Below are positions 1-7,939 of a stretch of 64,000 nt of DNA, in pieces. The stretch is from an uncultured Gammaproteobacteria bacterium. GTDB lineage: Bacteria; Pseudomonadota; Gammaproteobacteria; Eutrophobiales; Eutrophobiaceae. Position numbers and translations under genes: made by a program. The stretch lies in contig CATOTD010000008.1 in NCBI GenBank assembly GCA_951812995.1, positions 1-64,000 of the forward strand. The letters are read 5' to 3'. The first letter of the stretch is position 1; the number at the start of each line of letters is the position of its first letter. The notes under the pieces are model-generated. The model made no database searches. It saw only the letters and a list, made by a program, of their open reading frames with translations, and was not told the DNA's origin.

Positions 1-61
1 AAACTAACAAATCATTGTGTTTGTATTTTGTAGTGAAGTTGGATTCAAGTATATAATTCCC
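1..61 (+). mobile_element. IS1595-family element, terminal fragment
   Basis: These 61 bases are, in reverse complement, the passenger-side terminus of the complete IS1595-family copies at 2685-4141 and 30585-32042. They end in the same ATATAATTCCC terminal sequence at position 61. The rest of this copy, with its transposase on the plus strand, would lie left of the window. One base differs within the terminal repeat. Orientation is opposite to the two complete copies. Confidence 0.85.
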
Positions 62-208
62 TTTCAAAACCATCGACCCATGTGTCACCGGCGGTTAAAG
101 CGTCATGATCGGAAAAATCACGTCCGCGCGATTTCCAATAAAGGTGTCGTATAATATATTTGGGTCTTAGGAAGTCAAGCCATCAAATAGGCTTCTCACG
201 AAGCAGTT

Positions 209-600
209 TCAGTAAGACGGGGTAGAGGTTATCACGACGATGATTAAACCGAAATTCGGTTTCTTTAGATGGTAGTAAAACATATGTTTTTGAATGCCCT
301 TTATCTTGCTCAGCCTCAATTTGGCGTAGGCCCAAAAGGACTCAATCCCGTTGCTATGGGATTGGTCATTGGCGAACTCATTGTTGCCATGTTCAACCCT
401 AAAATGCTTGGCATAGCCCACATCAACCAAGCCATGATAGTTGCGTCATCCGCATGAATGACGCTATCCATACCTACCTTGCCTCGTATAAGCCTTTGTA
501 GCGTGCGTTTTTGCATATCTGGTATAATTTTTTGTCGATACCCAGCCGTTGCGTTTGAACAGGCAATATCCCGTGTTTTCTTTTGTTTCTCTTATTTTTT
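209..600 (-). pseudogene. IS1595-family (ISXO2-like) transposase, decayed C-terminal part
   Basis: Minus-strand reading gives fragments typical of the C-terminal half of ISXO2-like DDE transposases, spread over three frames. The order is LFKRNGW, then MQKRTLQRLIRGKVGMDSVIHADD, then after a frameshift KHFRVEHGNNEFA and NGIESFWAYAKLRL. The last block contains the family's conserved NGIE glutamate. At least two frameshifts and a missing N-terminal half make it non-functional. It differs from the complete IS1595-family element beginning at 2685, so it is a second lineage of the same family. Confidence 0.75.
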
Positions 601-928
601 ATCAATAAAAACAATATTTTATGAAAGTAGTTACATGAAAGAGGTTGATTATTAACCGTGTAGACACCTTGTAGCCATTTAAATCGCATTTTTAGCCATT
701 CTAATGCCATCTTAAACGCCTAAAGTGATTATTTCTCAATAACTTAAATACGGCTGGAGATACGCCGCCACGATGTTCAATTCAGTTGTCCATCGGCGGT
801 TTAAATCGGCTTTTTCGCCCTTTGTTTCGGCTTCTACGGGCTTCTTAAACCCTTGATATAAAAGCCTTTCCATCCCATGCCACCTCATTCCGCCTCATCC
901 CGCATGATCAATTCACATGTCCCCCCAC
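601..928. other. non-coding stretch with possible coding scrap
   Basis: No intact gene is visible. On the minus strand at about 740-875 a short open reading begins MERLLYQGFKKPVE, continues for roughly 45 residues and stops. It has plausible codon texture but no recognisable family and no clear ribosome site. It may be debris from whatever was displaced by the flanking IS remnants. Confidence 0.3.
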
Positions 929-1692
929 AATCATCGGGGTTGGCAAGGTCAGCGTCGAGGTGCCCAATATCCGTAGCCGTGAGGGTGAGTCGGCGAGCTT
1001 TCAATCTTTGCTTGTACCGCCCTACATCCGGCGCACAGCGACCCTGGATGCGGCGATTCCCTGGCTTTATTTGAAAGGTGTTTCGAGTGGTCAGATGCAA
1101 AGTGCACTGGAAGCGATTGTCGGACTGGAGGCCAAAGGGCTGTCGGCCAATGTCGTGGGTTGTTTGAAACGGCAATGGGAAGCTACATACAAGCAATGGT
1201 GTACACGTTCCGTGTCTGATGAATGGGTCTATATCTGGACTGATGGCATCTACAGTGGTCTTCGAGGTGACGATGGTCGATTGTGTTGCCTGGTCATCAT
1301 CGGCGTGAACAGTCGCGGTCAGAAGCATTTTATGTCGATTGAAGAGGGTGTCAGGGAATCGAAACAGCGCTGGCGAGCAGTGTTGTTGTCGTTGCAACAA
1401 AGAGGCTTGGGTCAGCCCCAAAGCTGGCCATTGGCGATGGTGCTTTGGGCAGCCCTTGAGGCAGTGTATCCAGAGACTGATGTGCAACGTTGCTGGATGC
1501 ACAAGACCGGCAATGTGCTGAACTATCTGCCCAAGTCTGTTCAGGAGAAAGCAAAGCAGGGTCTGGATGACATCTGGATGGCAGAGGGCCGCGTTGACGC
1601 AGAGCAGGCATTTGATGATTTTGAGGAACGTTTTGGGGCGAAGTATCCGAAGGCAGTGGCATGTTTATCGAAAGACCGTGATGCGTTGCTGG
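929..1692 (+). pseudogene. IS256-family transposase (type 1), truncated at both ends
   Basis: Translation gives the central part of an IS256-type (Transposase_mut) enzyme: REGESASFQSLLVPPYIRR, WLYLKGVSSGQMQSAL, WTDGIYSGLRGDD, then ETDVQRCWMHKTGN and DIWMAEGRVDAEQAFDDFEE. Homology with the copy at 29194-30565 starts abruptly near 929 and stops at 1692, so both termini are gone. This copy has lost 8 bp in the GDGALGFW region (TTTGGG joins directly to CAGCCC). That loss restores the frame after the 1-nt lesion shared by all three copies. It retains the 11 bp missing from the other two copies near DIWMAEG. Confidence 0.85.
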
Positions 1693-1894
1693 CCCCATCT
1701 TTGATGCCAGCACTGTTATGCAATTTCAGGATCTATGACCATTCATGAACAATCACACAAGCACCGTCACTGGCACGCAAACCGGCATTTATCAAAATGC
1801 GAAAATCGTCCCAAGAAATTTATAGAGTCTTATCAAATCGATGGAATATTAAGGCTACTTTTACTGCCATTTAAGGGATGTGCTAAGATAAATA
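1693..1894. other. short intergenic region, nothing recognised
   Basis: About 200 bases between the IS256 remnant and the methyltransferase gene. AT content rises toward the gene. A plus-strand open reading here has no family resemblance and overlaps the methyltransferase start, so it is not called. Confidence 0.4.
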
Positions 1895-2683
1895 ATGACT
1901 CCATACTTCAAAGCAAAACCAATTAAGCTGTTTCTGGGTGATTGTTTAGAAGTACTGCAACAAATTGCTAAGGAAAGCGTGGATATGATCTTTGCTGATC
2001 CACCATACAATTTATCCAACGGCGGTTTTAGTTGTCATGCCGGAAAAAAAGTTAGTGTGAATAAAGGTGAATGGGATAAAAGCAAAGGCATAGAAGCGGA
2101 TTTTGAATTTCACTCGCGATGGATAGCAAGATGCAAGAGAGTATTAAAGCCAAACGGCACACTGTGGATTTCAGGAACAAATCATTCCATTTATTCTTGC
2201 GGTTTCGCACTACAAAAACAGGGTTGGCATATTCTTAATGATATTGCGTGGTATAAACCCAATGCGGCACCTCACCTAGCTTGCCGTATGTTTGCTCATT
2301 CTCATGAAACACTAATTTGGGCAAAGAAGAATAAAAATGCCAAACAGACATTTAATTACGATGAAATGAAATACGGAGATTTTAGTAACGACTTCATTAA
2401 AAAACCTGATAAACAAATGCGTAGTGTATGGGCAATCAATACACCTAGCAATGGCGAAAAAAAATATGGCAAACATCCCACTCAAAAACCAGAGCTTTTA
2501 TTAGAAAGAATAGTTTTATCCGCTACCAATGAGGGCGATTTAATTTTAGATCCTTTTTGTGGTAGTGCGACAACAGCTATTATGGCATTAAAGCATCATC
2601 GTAGATTTGTAGGAATTGATACAGAAGAAGAATATTTAAAGAGTTTAGCGATACCAAAAATAAAAAATGTACTACGAAAATAA
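1895..2683 (+). CDS. beta-class DNA adenine methyltransferase of a type II R-M system
   Basis: A 262-residue N6-adenine (or N4-cytosine) methyltransferase. The catalytic motif IV DPPY is at residues 35-38. The AdoMet-binding FCGSATT motif is near 221-227, with GIDTEEEY following. This order (IV before I) marks the beta class, like the second methylase of DpnII-type systems. KHPTQKP precedes motif I, as is usual. The probable partner nuclease is at 4278-4886; the two genes were adjacent before the IS1595-family element inserted immediately after this stop codon. Its resemblance to DpnII-type enzymes and the MutH/Sau3AI-like partner suggest GATC as target, which is inference. The gene is intact, so the host should remain methylated whatever happened to the nuclease. 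Confidence 0.9.
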   Translation: MTPYFKAKPIKLFLGDCLEVLQQIAKESVDMIFADPPYNLSNGGFSCHAGKKVSVNKGEWDKSKGIEADFEFHSRWIARCKRVLKPNGTLWISGTNHSIYSCGFALQKQGWHILNDIAWYKPNAAPHLACRMFAHSHETLIWAKKNKNAKQTFNYDEMKYGDFSNDFIKKPDKQMRSVWAINTPSNGEKKYGKHPTQKPELLLERIVLSATNEGDLILDPFCGSATTAIMALKHHRRFVGIDTEEEYLKSLAIPKIKNVLRK

Positions 2684-2814
2684 TGGGAATTATATACTTA
2701 ACTCCAACTTCACTACAAAATACAAACACAATGATTTGTTAGTTTTTTCAAGTAACAAGCTCACCATGCTCACCTGTTACCTTATGCAATTTTTCAATTG
2801 CACTCCATTTTGGG

Positions 2815-3117
2815 TTAAACCATCTTTTCTTGTCTTTCGTTTGCACGCAACGACAATAAAAAGGTTTTTATCGGTTTTTTATCTTTGTTGAATACTGCAA
2901 TATCAAGCGGATACTCTTTTTTGGTATCAGATGGCCTTACTTTTACACGCCACTGTGGTCGTGTTTGTAATTGTTCTTTGGGGTATCCGTAATCTTCGAC
3001 AAGTGTTTCGGAAAAGACTTGTACTGCTTCTACTTCTTCTGGCGTAGCTTTTACCTCTTCACCACTTATATAGTCTTTGATGTAACCTGCTCTCATTATC
3101 GTCCTGTATATCCGCAT
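2815..3117 (-). pseudogene. IS1595 passenger: HsdR N-terminal-like fragment, frameshifted copy
   Basis: The ORF starts MRIYRTIMRAGYIKDYISGE and matches the start of type I restriction R-subunit N-terminal domains (HSDR_N_2-like): EEVKATPEEVEAVQVFSETL, then YGYPKEQLQTRPQWRVKVRP and YPLDIAVFNKDKK. In this copy a run of T is one base shorter than in the 30585-32042 copy. The reading frame therefore leaves the conserved path after NKDKK and ends in unrelated residues. It begins 19 bp after the transposase stop on the same strand. The whole unit is far shorter than an R subunit, so it is a captured domain, here broken. Confidence 0.65.
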
Positions 3118-3136
3118 TCTATTTCCATTGCTTTGC

Positions 3137-4066
3137 TCATGCTAGCACCTCGCGATAGGTAATCCGTTTACCTATCGCGTTGCTTATAAGTGATTCTATA
3201 CGTTGATTGGTTGGTAACTTACATGGTCCGTTATTCAGTCTAAAAGTCACTTCGTTCACATAGCGATGTAAGTGTTTGGTGCTGGCATGAGGCCATACCC
3301 CATACAGACCGCGTTTGAGTAAAGCCCAGACACTTTCAATGCTATTGGTATGAATGTTGTTTGAACCCACATATTCTCCCGCACTATGGGTTACCGTACC
3401 ATGCTGATAAGCAGACTGTAAATGCTGATATGACCTGTGTTCATCTGTGTAAATGGTGGCACCATATTCCACTGAACAGCCAATCTCTTTGTGCAGGGTC
3501 GGTATATCAGTTGATGGGATAGGCTTAGCCCTTGTGCGGCCACCGCGCTCACGCATTCCGACCACTACCTGCTTGCCAGCTACGCCACGGCCTGCGCGGG
3601 CTTTCTTGTGTTTGTGTTTGTTATGTTCCTTCCCACCGATATAGGTCTCATCAATCTCAACAATGCCAGAAAGTAAATTATCTGTATTATCGTTACAGGT
3701 TTCACGAATGCGGGCCTGCATAAACCAGACCGTCTTTTGGGTTACTCCGATTTGTTTAGATAACTGCAAGCTGGATATGCCCTTGCGCGAGGTGACAGTT
3801 AAGTAAATAGCATACAGCCATTTATGTAGTGGTACATGAGAACGTTCAAAGATAGTGCCGGTTCTCACTGTAAACTCACTCTTGCAGTCCCGGCATAAGT
3901 AATATCCTGTCCGCTTTCCTTTGCGCGGGGTAATACGCTTAAATTCCACACAATGAGGACAGGATATGTAATCTCCCCAGCGTTGTCCCTCAAAATACAA
4001 TCTAGCGGCTTCAGCATCCGGAAACCGGCGAAATAACTCAAATGTGGATATGGTATTGTCTTTCAT
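3137..4066 (-). CDS. IS1595-family transposase
   Basis: 309 residues. An N-terminal zinc ribbon is visible (CPHC about residue 37, then CRDC), followed by a helix-turn-helix-like stretch (SSLQLSKQIGVTQKTVWFMQ). The ISXO2-like catalytic domain follows: VEIDETYIGGKEHNKHK, then YTDEHRSYQHL, then NSIESVWALLKRGL near the C-terminus. These supply the DD and N/E catalytic set used by the family. In this copy the ribbon reads CPHCVEF where the second copy has CPHCGEF. The start MKDNTIS follows a purine-rich stretch. It appears intact and potentially active. Confidence 0.92.
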   Translation of the reverse strand: MKDNTISTFELFRRFPDAEAARLYFEGQRWGDYISCPHCVEFKRITPRKGKRTGYYLCRDCKSEFTVRTGTIFERSHVPLHKWLYAIYLTVTSRKGISSLQLSKQIGVTQKTVWFMQARIRETCNDNTDNLLSGIVEIDETYIGGKEHNKHKHKKARAGRGVAGKQVVVGMRERGGRTRAKPIPSTDIPTLHKEIGCSVEYGATIYTDEHRSYQHLQSAYQHGTVTHSAGEYVGSNNIHTNSIESVWALLKRGLYGVWPHASTKHLHRYVNEVTFRLNNGPCKLPTNQRIESLISNAIGKRITYREVLA

Positions 4067-4277
4067 TGATAACCCTCCTTTTTATTGCATTTTTATGTTA
4101 GATTATATGGGTTATTTATTGGAGTCAAGTATATAATTCCCAAAATAATCAATCAATGAAGGGTTGTTGTGTATGACTGTCAAACTACTTTACTTAATGG
4201 CGCAAACAGAACAAGAAATACTGATATGCAACGGCAGCTCGCCCTCTATTGATACGATAATGTGAATAAATAATATA

Positions 4278-4886
4278 ATGGAGCGGAAAGAGGCTATAAC
4301 AAAACTACAATTATTGGTAGGAAAAGAATTGCACGCTCTGGCAAAGGAATATGGCGTTACTATATATAAAAATAATAAGGTTAATAAAGGATGGGCTGGT
4401 CATGTTTTTGAAAGATTTTTGGGACTACCTATTAATTCCGCGCAATCACCGAACTTTGGTTCGTGGGAACTAAAATCAATACCTTTGAAAACCTTAAAAA
4501 ATGGCAACTTATCTTTTAAGGAAACAATGGCTATAACAATGATTGACTCAATAAATGTCTGCCAGAAAGAATTTAAAGATAGCCATTTATTAGCAAAGCT
4601 TACGAAGGCTGTTGTGGTCTCAAGGACTGTTGGTCATTCTGTAGATGAAGCAAGCTATATTCACTCTATAGTTCAATTTGATTTGCGTGGTCGGTTATAT
4701 GACGACGTGAAAAAAGACTACGATCTTGTAAGAGATACTTTACTTGATAATGCACGAGGTTTTAATGCTTTAACTGGAAAAATGGGCAAGTATATCCAGC
4801 CCCGGACGAAAGGTTCTGGACATGGCTCTACATCCAGGGCTTTTTATGCACGGCCTTTGTTTCTTAAACAATTCATAAAACTGTAA
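4278..4886 (+). CDS. MutH/Sau3AI-family type II restriction endonuclease
   Basis: 202 residues. The stretch GWAGHVFERFLGLP followed by SPNFGSWELKSIPLK resembles the MutH/Sau3AI fold, where an acidic residue followed by ExK forms the active site. ELK at about residues 67-69 is clear. The first acidic position is less certain, because the residue five before the glutamate is Asn where many relatives have Asp. The gene lies downstream of the methyltransferase at 1895-2683 on the same strand, and together they form an R-M pair, probably for GATC (inference). An IS now separates them, so nuclease transcription may depend on a promoter in the 136 bp after the IS. A DNA-repair MutH role is less likely given the methylase neighbour. 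Confidence 0.75.
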   Translation: MERKEAITKLQLLVGKELHALAKEYGVTIYKNNKVNKGWAGHVFERFLGLPINSAQSPNFGSWELKSIPLKTLKNGNLSFKETMAITMIDSINVCQKEFKDSHLLAKLTKAVVVSRTVGHSVDEASYIHSIVQFDLRGRLYDDVKKDYDLVRDTLLDNARGFNALTGKMGKYIQPRTKGSGHGSTSRAFYARPLFLKQFIKL

Positions 4887-4927
4887 TTCTAGCCCGAGCT
4901 ATTTATAAATGAGTTCATGGCTTTTAG

Positions 4928-7009
4928 TTAAGAAAACGCTAAACAAAATCGCACGCCTGCACTTTGGGATAAGTTCTCCGCTCGAATCACACCGCCATGA
5001 TATTCGGCTACCAGTCTGGCAATATACAAGCCTAAACCCAGATGGGGTTCTTTCTTGTCCTTGTCATCACGCATTGAAACCATGGAATTAAACAACTGCC
5101 CTTCCATTGCATCGGATAAACGGGAGCCATAATTAATAATCTCTATTTGCCACAATGCCCCCGACTTTTGTAGCTTAATTTCAATAGGCCGTCCAGGGGC
5201 ACTGAAGTCAACCGCGTTTGCAATCAGTTTATCCAACATCTGCACAAACAGATCCGGGGCGATGCTGACCGCTAGCTGATCTGTTGATGCGTGCAATGCA
5301 AACTCGCTGTCGGGATAAGCCGATCTGTAGCCTTCTACGCAGTTTTTTAATAAGAAAGCAATATCTATGGTCTCTTTTTCCGTATGTTGCAACGCCTGTT
5401 CCAATCGGGTCGCCTCGCTCAATCGGGTCACCAGCAAACTCAAACGCGCTATACCTACACGGGCGCGGTACAGATAGTGTGCTACGGCCTCGTCTATTTC
5501 ATTTGCTTGCAGGTGTTCTAAGGAAGATTGCACCACAGCAATAGGCGTGCGCAGTTCATGGGAGAGCCGCCCAGACATATTTTCAAGATAATGGTTATAT
5601 TCTTTCAAACGTTCGAGCATGGCGGCATAGTTTTTTGCTAGATCGCCAATTTCATCATTGCTACTACTGGTACTAAAGTTTCCCAGTACCCGCCCATGTT
5701 CATCAATAGCCCTCTCCGCCTCCTGGCTTAAACGCCTTATGCGATAGGACAGCCGCGAGGCAAACAGAAATAGCGCGAGTGTTACAATCAAAAACAGGAT
5801 CAGGGTCTTGTTGAATAATGATGCCGCGGCCTTGCGGCTTAGCATCTGCATACCCGCCGTTGTTTCCTCGACAACAACCGTGCCTCTCACTTCACCATCC
5901 ACCCATACGGGTACAGCAGCGGAGACAATGACAGCCTTCCCATCAGGCGAAGAACGCCAACGTGTCCCTTCTTTTCCTGACAAGGCCGCTAGTACTTCCT
6001 GTCCTTGTAGACGCGAAGCACCTGCCAGATCATCACGAAAACGTTCATATACAGAAGGCAAGATCAACGTGTAAAAGATGTTGACCGCGTTTTCGGACAA
6101 GTCTTTAGCAAGGTCGCCGTAGCTCGCTTTTACCCGACCCAGGTTATCTAATACCCAGATACGTCGCCCGGTATTGCTGCCAATCGTCTTGATTCTTCGA
6201 TTGAGCTCTTTCGAAGAGTGAAATAACTTGTCAGGATTGGACCATGTATTTTCACCCGCAGTGCCCACGTGCTGTACAATCTCAAGGGTGTCTGCATTAT
6301 TAACATCAGATACGATAAACCCCAAGCGCTCACCTACCTGATCTAATGGCATGACTATCTCCAGATTATAGCCCGTACTTGTCTCCTGCCATTCGCCAGT
6401 GACATTGGTGACATAGCCAATTTTCTGATGCTCAAACTGATACTCATCCTGATAAGTTTCAAACTTGAAAGGTCGCAATTTACCGGGTCCAGAGGGAGAA
6501 AAGTAATAGTGTTCCAGCTCACCGTCGGGCCGGGTAAATACCCATATAACATGATCATTATCAAACGTGTCTGGTGCATCTGGCCGTTGATATATAACCT
6601 TGTTATCTTTTACCTGCAACAGTACATACAAATATTGTTGATAATGGCTGGTGATCAATCGAAAAGACAAACCATCATCCCGACCAGATATGTTATCAGG
6701 ATAGATATTTGACCAACTGATATAAGATAGCCAGTCATCTTCATAACCATCTATCTCTATCGGGTGAGTCAAATCATGTGCGTAGATGAATTGATCTTCA
6801 TAATCAGCATGTCGTTGAAAAAGTGATGCCTGTTCGTGTAGGGGTGCGGCCATAGAACGCGCAGTATCAATCAGTCCCGTCTCGAATGAATCGCGTAAGT
6901 AACGCTCTAACTCACGCAGGTACTCAAAACCAATATAGGGAATACTTAATATAATAATCGATAAGAGTAATAACTTCGCTCGAATGCTGAAACGAATTTT
7001 TTTCATCAC
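4928..7009 (-). CDS. pdsS: dedicated sortase system histidine kinase (PdsS-type)
   Basis: 693 residues. Membrane segments are near residues 12-28 and 390-410 and bracket a long periplasmic sensor region. A HAMP-like linker follows. Then comes the H box SHELRTPIAV near residue 485, an N box (NAVDFSAPG) near 600 and the G box GLGLYIARLVAEYHGG near 665. The gene is 36 bp downstream of its response regulator and divergent from the sortase target and sortase genes. This is the arrangement known for proteobacterial dedicated sortase systems. It presumably autophosphorylates in response to an envelope signal and passes phosphate to the regulator. The signal is unknown. Confidence 0.9.
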   Translation of the reverse strand: MMKKIRFSIRAKLLLLSIIILSIPYIGFEYLRELERYLRDSFETGLIDTARSMAAPLHEQASLFQRHADYEDQFIYAHDLTHPIEIDGYEDDWLSYISWSNIYPDNISGRDDGLSFRLITSHYQQYLYVLLQVKDNKVIYQRPDAPDTFDNDHVIWVFTRPDGELEHYYFSPSGPGKLRPFKFETYQDEYQFEHQKIGYVTNVTGEWQETSTGYNLEIVMPLDQVGERLGFIVSDVNNADTLEIVQHVGTAGENTWSNPDKLFHSSKELNRRIKTIGSNTGRRIWVLDNLGRVKASYGDLAKDLSENAVNIFYTLILPSVYERFRDDLAGASRLQGQEVLAALSGKEGTRWRSSPDGKAVIVSAAVPVWVDGEVRGTVVVEETTAGMQMLSRKAAASLFNKTLILFLIVTLALFLFASRLSYRIRRLSQEAERAIDEHGRVLGNFSTSSSNDEIGDLAKNYAAMLERLKEYNHYLENMSGRLSHELRTPIAVVQSSLEHLQANEIDEAVAHYLYRARVGIARLSLLVTRLSEATRLEQALQHTEKETIDIAFLLKNCVEGYRSAYPDSEFALHASTDQLAVSIAPDLFVQMLDKLIANAVDFSAPGRPIEIKLQKSGALWQIEIINYGSRLSDAMEGQLFNSMVSMRDDKDKKEPHLGLGLYIARLVAEYHGGVIRAENLSQSAGVRFCLAFS

Positions 7010-7045
7010 TCGTTATTATGTATCAACATATTGTTAGTTTTGTAT

Positions 7046-7735
7046 TTATTTTTTCCACCGATAACCCATACCATATACAGTCTCAATGCGATCAAAGTTT
7101 TTATCAATACATTCAAACTTTCTTCGCACCCGTTTAATATGTGAGGTAACCGTGCCATCATCTACAAATATATTGGCATCTCGCATCAACTGTTCACGAC
7201 TTTTTACATGGCCTGGTATCTTTGCAAGCGAATGCAACATCCAGTATTCGGTCAGTGTTAGATCAATATTGATCTGCTTCCATTCCACACTCATACATTC
7301 GCTGTCAATGGTCAAATCACCTATCTTATGTGCTTGCGCGCGCGCATATTGTGATTGTATCGCCTCAATACGGCGAAACAGTGCGGCCACCCGCGCTAAT
7401 ACCTGATGAAAGGAAATATCTTTTGTCAGGTAGTCATCGGCACCTAATCGCAGGCCTGATATCGCATCAAAATCAGAATCACGGGCGGTCAGAAAAATAA
7501 TAGGTATGGTCGATGACATGCCTCTTAATTCACGACATATATCGAAACCACCCTCAATCTCGTCACCCAGACCGACATCAATTATCGCAAGATCAGGCAA
7601 GCGCTGTTTGAACCCGGCCAGCGCCGATTTTTTGTCTGTGTAGGCAAGCACTGCATAGCCTTGTTTGCGTAAGGCATCGGCATAGTTTTCCAAAATAGCA
7701 GGTTCGTCTTCAACCAGGGCGATGTGTTTGGGCAT
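7046..7735 (-). CDS. pdsR: dedicated sortase system response regulator (PdsR-type, OmpR family)
   Basis: 229 residues. The receiver domain has acidic residues near D10, the phospho-acceptor D53 (IIDVGLGDE) and the switch lysine in DDYLTKD. A winged-helix DNA-binding domain follows, with the typical TLTEYWMLHSLAK and GTVTSHIKRVRRKFE, ending in YGMGYRWKK. It lies upstream of the kinase gene and diverges from the sortase-target gene across a 204-bp intergenic region. It most likely controls that divergent promoter. An RBS (GGAGG) sits just before the ATG. Confidence 0.92.
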   Translation of the reverse strand: MPKHIALVEDEPAILENYADALRKQGYAVLAYTDKKSALAGFKQRLPDLAIIDVGLGDEIEGGFDICRELRGMSSTIPIIFLTARDSDFDAISGLRLGADDYLTKDISFHQVLARVAALFRRIEAIQSQYARAQAHKIGDLTIDSECMSVEWKQINIDLTLTEYWMLHSLAKIPGHVKSREQLMRDANIFVDDGTVTSHIKRVRRKFECIDKNFDRIETVYGMGYRWKK

Positions 7736-7939
7736 TCAATCCTCCATTTTTTAGCGCATCACTACAGGCCACGGGAAATAACTGTAACCCAATTAAAACC
7801 TTGAAGTAGAGATTGTTTGTAATTATTTCCATTTTTTCGCCATATTTCATCGTTGCTTTTCCTTAATTGGGACATCTCTACGCCAGATAAGAGGGCTTAA
7901 ATAAGCATAGACCGATAAATACTTTTTAAGGAGGACAAC
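7736..7939. promoter_or_regulatory. divergent regulatory region of the sortase module
   Basis: 204 bp between the start of the response regulator (minus strand) and the VIT/vWA target gene (plus strand). It must hold both promoters. A strong Shine-Dalgarno (AAGGAGG) is just upstream of the plus-strand ATG at 7940. An AT-rich stretch lies at 7800-7860. No operator could be identified confidently. Confidence 0.5.

Larger units (their letters stand above)
2685..4141 (-). mobile_element. IS1595-family insertion sequence, complete copy with passenger ORF
   Basis: A 1457-bp element with imperfect terminal inverted repeats (left GGGAATTATATACTTAACTC, right end matching in reverse complement apart from one base). 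It is flanked by a perfect 8-bp target duplication AAAATAAT at 2677-2684 and 4142-4149. An 8-bp duplication is the family norm. It carries a transposase and a downstream passenger ORF, both on the minus strand. The insertion separates the methyltransferase and nuclease genes of a restriction-modification system. It is nearly identical to the copy at 30585-32042. Confidence 0.95.
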
